From: Lautropia sp.
Lineage (GTDB): Bacteria; Pseudomonadota; Gammaproteobacteria; Burkholderiales; Burkholderiaceae_E
Length of the DNA stretch: 64,000 nucleotides
Direction: 5' to 3'
Assembly (NCBI GenBank): GCA_030523825.1
Contig: JAUNHU010000001.1
Span: 50,383 to 114,382 of the forward strand
Made by a program: the position numbers and the translations under genes. Of the stretch, positions 19,084 to 27,741 are shown piece by piece. Every line of letters starts with the position of its first letter. Positions within the stretch are counted from its first letter, which is position 1. The notes under the pieces were generated by a model. It was not told the DNA's origin. It worked only from the letters and a program-made list of their open reading frames with translations, and searched no databases.

Positions 19084-20448
19084 ATGAATTTCCCTACGCC
19101 CACTTCCGCATCGGCCACCTCCGGCGAAGCTGGCGGCGCGCCCCCGAGCCGGACGGCACACTGGATGCCCTTCTCGGCCAACCGCGCCTTTCACCAGGAC
19201 CCGCGCGTCATCGTGCGGGCCGAAGGCAAACACTATTTCGATGATCGCGGCCGGAAGATCTTCGACAGCCTGTCGGGGCTCTGGTGCGTGGGTGCCGGCC
19301 ATTGCCGCCCCGAAATCCAGCAGGCCGTGGCCACACAAATGGCCACTCTCGACTACTCACCAGCCTTCCAGTTTGCCCACCCGCTTTCCTTCGAGCTGGC
19401 CGAACGCATCGCGGACATGATGCCCGGTTCGCTGAAGCACGTGTTCTTCACGGATTCGGGCTCGGAATGCGCCGACACCGCCATCAAGATGGCCCGTGCC
19501 TATTGGCGGATCAAGGGGCAGCCCACCAAGACGAAGCTGATTGGCCGGGCACGTGGCTATCACGGCGTGAACGTGGCCGGTACCAGTCTGGGTGGCATCG
19601 GCGGCAACCGCAAGATGTTCGGTTCATTCATGGACGTGGACCATCTGCCGCACACGCTGCAAGCCGGCATGGCGTTTACCCGAGGGCAGGCAGAGACCGG
19701 CGGCGAAGCACTGGCCAATGAGCTGCTGAAGCTGATCGAGCTGCACGACGCCTCGAACATTGCGGCAGTGATCGTGGAGCCGATGTCGGGCTCGGCCGGG
19801 GTGCTCGTGCCGCCCCAAGGCTATCTGCAGCGGCTGCGCGAAATCTGCGACCAGCACGACATCCTGCTGATCTTCGACGAGGTGATTACCGGATTCGGAC
19901 GGATGGGCAAGGCCACCGGCGCCGAGTATTTTGGGGTGACGCCCGACATACTGAATGTGGCCAAGCAGGTGACCAACGGCACGCAGCCGCTGGGGGCGGT
20001 AGTGGCTTCCAGCGAGATTTACGACACCTTCATGGCGCAGAAGCTGCCGCCGCATGCCATCGAATTTGCGCACGGCTACACCTATTCGGCGCACCCGGTG
20101 GCCTGCGCAGCCGGCATCGCCGCACTCGACCTGCTGAAGGCCGACGGGCTGATCGGGCAGGTGGCAGCGCTTGCCCCGACCTTCGAGAACGCCATCCACG
20201 CGCTGAAAGGCACGAAGCATGTGATCGACATCCGCAACAGCGGTCTGGCGGGGGCATTGCAACTGGCGCCGCGTGACGGCGACCCGACGGTTCGCCCCTA
20301 CGAGGCATCGCTGGCCCTGTGGAAGAAAGGTTTCTACGTGCGCTTTGGCGGCGACACGCTGCAGTTCGGCCCGCCCTTCACCACCACGCCCGACGAGCTG
20401 GACACGCTGTTCAATGCGGTGGGTGAGACATTGAACGGCATTGCCTGA
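19084..20448 (+). CDS. Omega-amino acid:pyruvate aminotransferase (class III)
   Basis: PLP-dependent class III transaminase, most like beta-alanine/omega-amino acid:pyruvate aminotransferases. It transfers the omega-amino group to pyruvate, giving alanine and a semialdehyde. The 454-residue protein has FFTDSGSECADTAIKMARAY (about residues 121-140), RARGYHGVNVAGTSLGG in the PLP phosphate region, LLIFDEVITGFGRMG with the cofactor Asp (about 262-276), and the Schiff-base Lys in NVAKQVTNG near residue 293. A strong GGAGGA precedes the ATG. It is a single-gene unit, convergent with ksgA. Exact amine donor cannot be deduced; the second enzyme of beta-alanine catabolism (methylmalonate-semialdehyde dehydrogenase) is not adjacent. 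Confidence 0.9.
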   Translation: MNFPTPTSASATSGEAGGAPPSRTAHWMPFSANRAFHQDPRVIVRAEGKHYFDDRGRKIFDSLSGLWCVGAGHCRPEIQQAVATQMATLDYSPAFQFAHPLSFELAERIADMMPGSLKHVFFTDSGSECADTAIKMARAYWRIKGQPTKTKLIGRARGYHGVNVAGTSLGGIGGNRKMFGSFMDVDHLPHTLQAGMAFTRGQAETGGEALANELLKLIELHDASNIAAVIVEPMSGSAGVLVPPQGYLQRLREICDQHDILLIFDEVITGFGRMGKATGAEYFGVTPDILNVAKQVTNGTQPLGAVVASSEIYDTFMAQKLPPHAIEFAHGYTYSAHPVACAAGIAALDLLKADGLIGQVAALAPTFENAIHALKGTKHVIDIRNSGLAGALQLAPRDGDPTVRPYEASLALWKKGFYVRFGGDTLQFGPPFTTTPDELDTLFNAVGETLNGIA

Positions 20449-20465
20449 CGGGACACGCGCCGCAG

Positions 20466-20486
20466 TGGCAGGCTCCATGCCTGCCA
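20466..20486. terminator. Hairpin between convergent genes, possible bidirectional terminator
   Basis: Perfect 8-bp stem TGGCAGGC / GCCTGCCA with a 5-nt loop, 17 bp after the aminotransferase stop and 67 bp before the ksgA stop. Position suits a terminator for both convergent transcripts, but there is no T-run on either side, so the call is weak. Confidence 0.35.
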
Positions 20487-20553
20487 TCGGGCCGGGTCTT
20501 CTGACAAGGAACGCCATGAACGCCACAGGACGGAAGCGCCCTGCAGCGTTCAC

Positions 20554-21390
20554 TCATTGATGTGCAGCAGCCATCGCATCGGCCAGCGCGTACCAGGCCG
20601 GCGCCGGGATGTCTTCGGCGCGCTGGCTGAGGTCTGTGAGCGGCGCGAGGCGCGGGTCGGCAGTGGCTGCTGCCATGAGGTCGAGTGCCGGGTATTGCTG
20701 GGCAAGCCAGCTGCCCAGCGTCTTGCGCAGCATCTTGCGGCGCTGGGCGTAGGCCACACCAAGAGCCTTTTCGAGCTGCGGCACGTGCGGGGTTTCGGGC
20801 TTTGCCCTGGGCACCATGCGCACGATGCTGGACTCGACCTTCGGTGGCGGGTCGAAGGCAGCGGGCGGCACGTCGAACAGTTGCGCCACGTGGTAATGGT
20901 TTTGCAGGAAGACGCTGAGGCGCCCCATGTTGCCGCCGGGCTGCGCCACGATGCGGTCGACGACTTCCTTCTGCAGCATGAAGTGCTGATCGACGACGAG
21001 ATGCGCTACCGGGATGAGGTGCAGCAGCAGCGGGCTGGAGATGTTGTAGGGCAGATTGCCGACGATGCGCTGGCGCTCGCCGAAGGTATTGAAATCGACC
21101 TGCAGCACGTCCTGGTGGATGAGTTCGAGCGCTTCGCCGAAATGGGCCTGAAGGCGCGGGGCGAGTTCGCGGTCGATCTCGATGGCCCTGATGCGGCCGG
21201 TGGCGTGAACCAGCGGCGCGGTGAGCACGCCGGGGCCGGGGCCGATCTCGATGAGGTTGTCACCTGCGCGGGGCGCGATGGCACGCACGATGTCGTCGAT
21301 GACGCCGCGATCGACCAGAAAATGCTGGCCGAAGCGCTTGTTGGCACGGACGCTGTTCAGGCGGATGGGGGAAAAATCAGCGGACACCAC
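20554..21390 (-). CDS. rsmA: 16S rRNA (adenine(1518)-N(6)/adenine(1519)-N(6))-dimethyltransferase
   Basis: Also called KsgA. SAM-dependent methyltransferase that dimethylates two adjacent adenosines in the 3' hairpin of 16S rRNA during 30S assembly. The 278-residue protein shows NKRFGQHFLVDRGV at the N-terminus, motif I IEIGPGPGVLTAPLV (residues 47-61), and the N6-adenine motif IV NLPYNISSPLL near residue 113. Translation starts at GTG 21390 or the next codon, also GTG, with GAGAA upstream. It lies 50 bp after surA on the same strand. pdxA, which lies between surA and ksgA in E. coli and many betaproteobacteria, is missing here. Confidence 0.95.
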   Translation of the reverse strand: MVSADFSPIRLNSVRANKRFGQHFLVDRGVIDDIVRAIAPRAGDNLIEIGPGPGVLTAPLVHATGRIRAIEIDRELAPRLQAHFGEALELIHQDVLQVDFNTFGERQRIVGNLPYNISSPLLLHLIPVAHLVVDQHFMLQKEVVDRIVAQPGGNMGRLSVFLQNHYHVAQLFDVPPAAFDPPPKVESSIVRMVPRAKPETPHVPQLEKALGVAYAQRRKMLRKTLGSWLAQQYPALDLMAAATADPRLAPLTDLSQRAEDIPAPAWYALADAMAAAHQ

Positions 21391-21440
21391 CGGTTCTCAT
21401 CATCAATGCCCCTGGCAGGAGCCGGGGCGGGTTTGCCTGC

Positions 21441-22967
21441 TCAGGAATCCTTGGCGCGGTATTCGACGTAGGTACGGTCGCGCAGTTCCTTCAGCCACTG
21501 GTCATAGGCTTCGGCGCCCTTGGCGGTGCGCAGCTTCTGCCGTGCGGCGTTGCGCAGGCGCTCGGGCGATTCGACATCGGTGCGGCGCCCCAGCACCTGC
21601 ACCAGATGCACGCCGAAGGGGCTGCGGACCGGCTCGCTGATCTCGCCATCGGACAGGGCGTTCATGGCCTGCTCGAATTCGGGCACGGTTTCGCCCGGCG
21701 GCAGCCAGCCGAGATCGCCTCCCCTCGCCGCGCTGCCGTCGCTGGAAAACTCGCGTGCCAGCTGGGCGAAATCGGCCTTGCCCGCTTCGATGTCACGACG
21801 GTAAAGATCCAGACGGCGAACGGCGTCTTCCAAGGCCTGCGGGTTGTCGGCCGGCAGCAGGATGTGACGCGCATGGGTGAGCTGCACCGAGGCCGCCTGC
21901 CCTGCCCGCTTGTCCTGCAGCTTCAGCACGTGAAAACCGGCCGGGCTGCGCACGGGCGCGGAGATGTCGCCGGCGTTCATCGAACGAACCGTATCGGCAA
22001 AGAGGCTGGGCATGCGGCTTGCCGTGCGCCACCCCAGGTCGCTGCTGGCACCGGCATCGGTGCCACTGGTGTTTTCGAGCGCCAGCGTGGCAAAGTCTGC
22101 GCCTTCACGCGCCCTTTGGGCCAGGGTTTCGGCCTGGGCACGCAGGGCATCGACTTCCTTCGGCGTGGCGCCTTCCGGCACCTTCACGAGAATCTGACGC
22201 ACGTTGAACTCGGGCTCGCTGACCTTGCCGCTCTTGGTCAGTTCGGCGTCCACCTCGCCCTCGGAAATGCTGACACTATTGGCGGTTTCGCGTTCGCGCA
22301 GGCGCACGGCCACGATCTCGGCAGTGAGCTGACGGCGGAAGGTCTCGTAGGAGACGCCGTCGGCCTTCAGGCGCTCTTCGAGCTGGCTGAGCGACAGGCC
22401 GTTGTTCTGGGCCACGTCGGCAGCCGCCCGGTCGATCTCGGATTCGGACGGTTTCATGCCGTAGTCGGCGGCAAACTGCTCCTGCGCCAGTTGCAGGATG
22501 AGCTGCTCCAGCACCTGCTTTCGCATCTCGTCGCGTGGCGGCAGTGAAGCGGTCTGATTGGCCGCCATCCGGCTCTCGAACAGATGCACCTGGGCATCGA
22601 GTTCACTCTGGGTGATGACGCCCTGGTTGACGACGGCGACGACCCGGTCGATGGGCTGAAAGCCGCCACGCGCCTGGCCACCGGCCGATGGTGCCGTGGC
22701 GGGCTCCGCCACACCGGACGAGGTGCTGCGGTCGGGGGCCGCAGGCGCTGTCGAGGCACCGCTGGTGCCGGGCAGGCGCAGGCCGCTGCCCGGGGAGCCC
22801 GACCCGCTGCCTGTGCCCAGCTGAGCACTGACGGCCAGCGGCAGGCAGACCAGGGCACAGAGCAGCAGACGGCTGGCCTTGGTGGCAAGGCGCCGCTTGC
22901 CGGATGGCAGGGACGGGGAAGGGTCGGCAGCAACGGCTGCAACGGGTTCTTGCATGCTGGATTTCAC
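21441..22967 (-). CDS. surA: Periplasmic chaperone and peptidyl-prolyl isomerase SurA
   Basis: Periplasmic chaperone that escorts outer-membrane proteins to the BAM complex. The 508-residue precursor has an N-terminal signal sequence (hydrophobic core about residues 33-47, cleavage near VSA-QL), a Gly/Ser/Pro-rich linker, the SurA N-domain (QPIDRVVAVVNQGVITQSELDAQV), then two parvulin domains, the first ending ISAPVRSPAGFHVLKL and the second ISEPVRSPFGVHLVQV. Start is GTG 22967, overlapping the lptD stop by 4 bp (GTGA), with ATG 22955 as alternative. Coupling to lptD fits their joint role, since LptD is a SurA client. Confidence 0.94.
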   Translation of the reverse strand: MKSSMQEPVAAVAADPSPSLPSGKRRLATKASRLLLCALVCLPLAVSAQLGTGSGSGSPGSGLRLPGTSGASTAPAAPDRSTSSGVAEPATAPSAGGQARGGFQPIDRVVAVVNQGVITQSELDAQVHLFESRMAANQTASLPPRDEMRKQVLEQLILQLAQEQFAADYGMKPSESEIDRAAADVAQNNGLSLSQLEERLKADGVSYETFRRQLTAEIVAVRLRERETANSVSISEGEVDAELTKSGKVSEPEFNVRQILVKVPEGATPKEVDALRAQAETLAQRAREGADFATLALENTSGTDAGASSDLGWRTASRMPSLFADTVRSMNAGDISAPVRSPAGFHVLKLQDKRAGQAASVQLTHARHILLPADNPQALEDAVRRLDLYRRDIEAGKADFAQLAREFSSDGSAARGGDLGWLPPGETVPEFEQAMNALSDGEISEPVRSPFGVHLVQVLGRRTDVESPERLRNAARQKLRTAKGAEAYDQWLKELRDRTYVEYRAKDS

Positions 22968-25678
22968 TCGTAACCGAAATGACGGACAGCCGGCGTGAGG
23001 TCGTTGTTCGGGCGGCTGTAACCGGGGATGTTGCGGGTCAATATATCATCGGGATCATCACCCAGCGAGCCAAGCCCACGCAGGTCGAATTGCAGGTAGA
23101 TCCGGTTGGTGGCCTTCTGCTCGGTGGTGACGAAGCGGTGCAGCACCAGACGCGCGCCCCAGCAGCAATCGTCATATTCCAGCCCGACAAGGCCCTCGAC
23201 CAGGCCCGGACGCACGTCCTCCAGCAGCCCGGTGGTGGGGCTGATGCGCTGCTGCAGGAAGGAATAATTGACACGGCCGAGTATCGACCACTTGTTGTTG
23301 ATCGGCCAGGCCACCGAGGTGTCCCACTGGGCGTATTCCTTCGACTGATAGCGCACCCCGGCACCAAACAGCCTGCGGTTGCCCGGACGATAGCGATAGC
23401 TGAGGTTGAGCCGCGGCACGCGCTTGTCATGCACGGCATACTGCATGCCGGCGTTGAAACTGTGTCCGCCACGGAAATCACCCGATGCGGCAAAGAGCAG
23501 GTCGGTGCGGCGGTCTACCCGCACCGGCTGGCCCGGAATGGTGACTTCCTGGCTGGAGAAATAGAAACGCTGCGCTGCCGCCAGCCGCAGCCGCTCCACC
23601 CCTGTTGCCTGCTCGATCTGACGTGACACCAGTGCTGCGGTCAGGTGATTGGCGTCGGAGATGCGGTCGTGGCCGGTATAGGCGTTTTCGCTGAACAACT
23701 GGGCAAAGCTGAGGTCGCTGGCCGCGCTGTCGAAGACCGGGATGTCGCCCTGATCGCGATGTGGCGTGCGCACGTAGAACAGGCGCGGCTCCAGCGTCTG
23801 GATGGAGGCTTCGCCCAGCCATTGGCTGTCGCGCTCCATGATGAGCCCGGTATCGAGGGACAGGGTGGGCACCACGCGCGAGATGGCACGATTGGTGGCG
23901 CGGTCATTGAGTTCGTAGTGGCTGGCGTGCATGCCCACCTTGGGCGTGAAGAACCAGCCGCCCCCCTGCAGCGGATAACTGATGGACGGGTGAACGACGA
24001 GACGGTTGCCCTCGACCGCGCCCGGCAGCGGGCTTCGGAACTGCGTCATGTCGGACAGCAGGCTGATGTCGAAACCGTGAACATCCACCTGGTTGTTGGT
24101 GAGCTGCAGCTGCGGCACCTTTTCGTAGGGCGGCGCCTGGCGCGCTTCGAGAATGTTCTGATAGCGCAGTGCCCGCACCAGCATGTTCCAGTCACCAAAG
24201 CTGCGGGTGAGGAATGCCTCCCTGGGCAACGAGCGCTCGGCGGAGTCGATCAGGGCACGCGAATAATCGACGAAATAGTTGTCGTCCGACACGCCCTGCA
24301 TGTTCCAGCCGCCGTTCCAGCCCAGCACCCGGGTGAAGGAACCACTGGCATCGTAGGAATAGCGGCTGCGGCCGGTTTCGCTGTCGTTGGGCACCCAGTC
24401 GAGTTGCAGGCGCCCGGCAGCAGGCCGCGACAGGTAACGGAATTCACTGCCCACGCGCAGGCCGCGCTTGGTGGTGATGTTGGGCGACAGCGTGAGGTCG
24501 TAATTGGGCGCCAGGTTGAAATAATAGGGAATGGTGATGCCCAGACCGGTATGGTTGGAGTATTCGGGCGTGGGTGACAGGAAACCGCTCTGGCGCCTGT
24601 CACCCAGCGGGAAAGGCAGGTACGGCACGCGGGCCACCGTGTAGTCACGCACCTTCAGGCGGGCATGGCGCGCCACCCCCTGCGAATTTTCCAGATCGAG
24701 ATCGAGCTGCTCGGCCTCGACACGCCAGTCTTCGTTATCGGGCTTGCAACTGGTGAAGCTGCCATTGATGAGCTGCAGGAAGCGGTTGCCGATGAACTCC
24801 ATCCGTTCGGCCTTGCCGCGCCCGCCAACGGACGACAGATCGTATTCCGGCTGCTCGAAGGCCCCCTTGCCGCTGTCGAGCTGAAGCTGAAGGCTGGGGC
24901 CACTGAGGCGCGTGCCGGGCTGTTCCACCTGCACCCCCCCCTGCGCCTCGACACGCTCGATGTCCTGCCAGTAGTCGATGCGCTGCGCACGCAGGGATGA
25001 GCCTCTCCGGCGCAGTTCGGCATTGCCCTCGAAGGTGACTTGCGGCCCCAGATCGCCCTGCGCGGAGGAGTGCATCCGGTCGGCCGAGCCGAAAACGGGC
25101 AGCGGGCTGTCGCTCTCGGCGTTGTCCGGCAGGTTCAGCGACGATGCCTCGCGCAGGTCGACATGACCTTCGGGGTGCGCTTCGGAATCGGTTTCGTTTC
25201 CTTCACCCTCATGGCCGGCAGCATCCGCATCGCCCGGGGCAAACTCGCTGGCAGCAAGCAGGGGCTTGCGACGCTCATCGGGCACGGCAGATTCGGCCTG
25301 GCCGGAATCGGCAACAGCACCGGCGCGCCGGGCAACGACGTCGGCCTCACTGGCAGCGGCTCCGGCAGGGCGAACGATGGCCGCATCGTAGGCCACATGG
25401 CCGTCGGCCGTGCCGTGTCCGGGTTCATCGGCCCGCACCCGCTGGGGCGAGACCAACAGCAGGGAGGCCAGCGCCGCGGACAGGGCCACGGCCAGCGTGG
25501 TGCGGCCAACGGGCAAAACGGCGGAACGCCGGCTGGGGCGCACCGGGCACGATGACGGGTACTGTCCGGGTTTCACGCCGGGATTTCGGGCTGGATGCGA
25601 CACGGGCAGATGGATGGGGAGATTCGACGGAGGAAGCGCCCGGCGGGCACCGAAGGATTGTCTATTATAGGGAGCCAT
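22964..25678 (-). CDS. lptD: LPS-assembly outer-membrane protein LptD
   Basis: Outer-membrane barrel that inserts lipopolysaccharide into the outer leaflet. The 904-residue protein has a signal segment (hydrophobic core LAVALSAALASLLLV near residue 65), then about 110 acidic, low-complexity residues before the OstA/LptA-like periplasmic jelly roll. That begins around VTFEGNAELRRRGSSLRAQR and includes SCKPDNEDW, the first disulphide Cys region. The large barrel follows, with VPYLPFPLGDRRQSGFLSP and the paired Cys in YDDCCWGARL near the C-terminus, which supply the essential inter-domain disulphides. ATG 25678 is chosen over 25852. It is divergent from amgK and coupled to surA. Confidence 0.94.
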   Translation of the reverse strand: MAPYNRQSFGARRALPPSNLPIHLPVSHPARNPGVKPGQYPSSCPVRPSRRSAVLPVGRTTLAVALSAALASLLLVSPQRVRADEPGHGTADGHVAYDAAIVRPAGAAASEADVVARRAGAVADSGQAESAVPDERRKPLLAASEFAPGDADAAGHEGEGNETDSEAHPEGHVDLREASSLNLPDNAESDSPLPVFGSADRMHSSAQGDLGPQVTFEGNAELRRRGSSLRAQRIDYWQDIERVEAQGGVQVEQPGTRLSGPSLQLQLDSGKGAFEQPEYDLSSVGGRGKAERMEFIGNRFLQLINGSFTSCKPDNEDWRVEAEQLDLDLENSQGVARHARLKVRDYTVARVPYLPFPLGDRRQSGFLSPTPEYSNHTGLGITIPYYFNLAPNYDLTLSPNITTKRGLRVGSEFRYLSRPAAGRLQLDWVPNDSETGRSRYSYDASGSFTRVLGWNGGWNMQGVSDDNYFVDYSRALIDSAERSLPREAFLTRSFGDWNMLVRALRYQNILEARQAPPYEKVPQLQLTNNQVDVHGFDISLLSDMTQFRSPLPGAVEGNRLVVHPSISYPLQGGGWFFTPKVGMHASHYELNDRATNRAISRVVPTLSLDTGLIMERDSQWLGEASIQTLEPRLFYVRTPHRDQGDIPVFDSAASDLSFAQLFSENAYTGHDRISDANHLTAALVSRQIEQATGVERLRLAAAQRFYFSSQEVTIPGQPVRVDRRTDLLFAASGDFRGGHSFNAGMQYAVHDKRVPRLNLSYRYRPGNRRLFGAGVRYQSKEYAQWDTSVAWPINNKWSILGRVNYSFLQQRISPTTGLLEDVRPGLVEGLVGLEYDDCCWGARLVLHRFVTTEQKATNRIYLQFDLRGLGSLGDDPDDILTRNIPGYSRPNNDLTPAVRHFGYE

Positions 25679-25751
25679 CGGCGCGCGCTGCGAGGCGTCG
25701 CACCAGCCCGACATACTCCCCCTGCCGCCGGCCCCAAACAACGACCTGCCC

Positions 25752-26801
25752 ATGACCACACCCAACGCTGCCGCCCCCCGTGACGAACGCCTGCCGATCC
25801 TGAAGGAGTGGCTGGCCTCCCTGCCCGCCTCCCTCGGGCTGGTCATCGACACGCTGGAACCTGCCTCCAGCGACGCCAGTTTCCGGCGCTATTTCCGGCT
25901 GAAGGCCCAACTGCCCGGTGGCACTGGCACCGCCATCGTGATGGACGCCCCGCCACCGCAGGAAGACTGTCGCCCCTTCGTGCATGCGGCCGAGGTGTTC
26001 GGCGCTGCCGGCATGACGGTGCCCACGGTGCATGCAGCCGACATCGAACGCGGTTTTCTGCTGCTGGATGACCTGGGCAACCAGACCTACCTGAAGCACC
26101 TGAATGCCGACACCCAGCGCCAGCTGTATGGCGATGCCAGCGCGGCGCTGGTGAAGCTGCAACTGGCAAGCCGGCCGGACGTGTTCCCCCCCTATGACCG
26201 GGCACTGCTGCTGCGCGAACTGATGCTGTACCCGGACTGGTACATCACGAAGCACAAGGGGATCACGCTGAGCGAGAAGGAACAGGCCGTGCTGCAGGAC
26301 GGCTTCGAGCGGATTCTGGCCAACGTGCTGGCGCAGCCCGCAGGCTATGTGCACCGCGACTATCACAGCCGCAACCTGATGGTGCTGGACGAGGGACGCA
26401 ATCCGGGCGTGCTGGATTTTCAGGATGCGGTATATGGGCCGCTGACCTATGATCTGGTGTCGCTGTGGCGGGATGCCTACATCGCGTGGGACGAGGAAAG
26501 GGTGCTGGACGGCTGCATCCGCCACTGGGAGCGCGCCCGCGCAGCCGGGCTGCCGGTGCCGGCCGATTTTGCCGTGTTCTACCGGGATTTCGAGTGGATG
26601 GGCATCCAGCGCCACCTGAAGGTGCTGGGCATTTTCGCCCGGCTCTTTCACCGCGACGGCAAGGATGCCTACCTGAAGGACATGCCGCTGGTGGCACGCT
26701 ATGTGCACAAGGCACTCTGCCGCTATGACGAACTGGCCGGGCTGCGCCGGCTGTTCGAGAAGGTGGAAGGCGTGGAGCGGCAGCACGGACATACCTTCTG
26801 A
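25752..26801 (+). CDS. amgK: N-acetylmuramate/N-acetylglucosamine anomeric kinase
   Basis: Cytoplasmic sugar kinase of the peptidoglycan-recycling shortcut that makes MurNAc-1-phosphate, bypassing de novo UDP-MurNAc synthesis and therefore fosfomycin. The 349-residue protein is an aminoglycoside-phosphotransferase fold: catalytic loop YVHRDYHSRNLM (about residues 199-210), followed by the metal-binding VLDFQDAVYGP. The segment ASSDASFRRYFRL near residue 38 is typical of AmgK. It is divergent from lptD, 74 bp between starts, and followed 57 bp later by murU, the canonical amgK-murU arrangement known from Pseudomonas and many betaproteobacteria. Confidence 0.93.
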   Translation: MTTPNAAAPRDERLPILKEWLASLPASLGLVIDTLEPASSDASFRRYFRLKAQLPGGTGTAIVMDAPPPQEDCRPFVHAAEVFGAAGMTVPTVHAADIERGFLLLDDLGNQTYLKHLNADTQRQLYGDASAALVKLQLASRPDVFPPYDRALLLRELMLYPDWYITKHKGITLSEKEQAVLQDGFERILANVLAQPAGYVHRDYHSRNLMVLDEGRNPGVLDFQDAVYGPLTYDLVSLWRDAYIAWDEERVLDGCIRHWERARAAGLPVPADFAVFYRDFEWMGIQRHLKVLGIFARLFHRDGKDAYLKDMPLVARYVHKALCRYDELAGLRRLFEKVEGVERQHGHTF

Positions 26802-26858
26802 AACCTGCTTCTTCCCGCGAAGCCCGCACCCGTATCGACCTGAACGGAAACACACACG

Positions 26859-27710
26859 ATGAAAGCCATGTTGCTGGCCGCCGGACGCGGCGAACGGATG
26901 CGCCCGCTGACGGACGCACACCCCAAGCCGCTGCTGAAGGCCGGCGGCAAGCCGCTGATCGTCTGGCATCTGGAGAAGCTGGCTGCGGCCGGCTTCACCG
27001 ATGTCGTCATCAACAACGCCTGGCTCGGCGAACAGATTCCGGCCACGCTGGGCGACGGTTCGGCCTTCGGGCTGCGGCTGCACCACTCGGCCGAGGGCGA
27101 GGCGCTGGAGACCGCCGGCGGCATTGCCAGGGCACTGGGTCTGCTGACCGAAGGCGAACCCGATAACGCCCCCTTCGTGGTGATCAGCAGCGATGTGTGG
27201 AGTGATGCCGATTACACGCAGTTTGCCCAGGTGGGCGAACGGCTGCAGGCCGGCGAAGGCGACTGCTGGTGCCTGATGGTGGACAACCCGCCCCATCATC
27301 CCGAGGGCGATTTCGGCGTTGCCGGGGGAAGGCTGTGGCTGAAACCCGATGCCCCGACGGCCCCAACCCTGACCCCGGCGAGCCCGGAAGGGGCTGCTGG
27401 CACGGAGAGCCCGGCAAATGCCCCGGACAGCGGCCAAACACCTGACCCGGCCAGCGGCATGGCGTTGGCGGCATCGGCCGGTGACGGCGCGCCGGCAGAC
27501 ATGCAGATGCTGACCTACAGCGGCATCGGCGTGTATACGCCTGCCATGTTCTGCCACATCACGGCCGGCACGCGCTCACCGCTGCGCCCCTGGCTGGGAC
27601 TGGCGATCGAATCCGAGCGCGCGCTGGCGGCTCACCATCCGGGGCAGTGGTTCGACATCGGCACGCCGGCGCGGCTGGCCGAACTGGACGCGCGCCTGAT
27701 GGCGCGATGA
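26859..27710 (+). CDS. murU: N-acetylmuramate alpha-1-phosphate uridylyltransferase
   Basis: Converts MurNAc-1-phosphate and UTP to UDP-MurNAc, the step after AmgK. The 283-residue nucleotidyltransferase begins MKAMLLAAGRGERMRPLT (GXGXRMRP signature) with HPKPLLKAGGKPLI, and ends with the base-recognition segment LTYSGIGVYTPAMF and FDIGTPARLAELDARL. It is about 50 residues longer than usual because of an Ala/Pro/Thr/Ser-rich insertion at about residues 164-215 (27349-27505), between GGRLWLKPDA and the LTYSGIG strand. The frame is intact across it, so the insert is translated and probably forms a surface loop. The ATG follows amgK by 57 bp. Confidence 0.93.
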   Translation: MKAMLLAAGRGERMRPLTDAHPKPLLKAGGKPLIVWHLEKLAAAGFTDVVINNAWLGEQIPATLGDGSAFGLRLHHSAEGEALETAGGIARALGLLTEGEPDNAPFVVISSDVWSDADYTQFAQVGERLQAGEGDCWCLMVDNPPHHPEGDFGVAGGRLWLKPDAPTAPTLTPASPEGAAGTESPANAPDSGQTPDPASGMALAASAGDGAPADMQMLTYSGIGVYTPAMFCHITAGTRSPLRPWLGLAIESERALAAHHPGQWFDIGTPARLAELDARLMAR

Positions 27711-27741
27711 AGCCTCCCCCGGAAGCGAAAATGGCGGCAGA

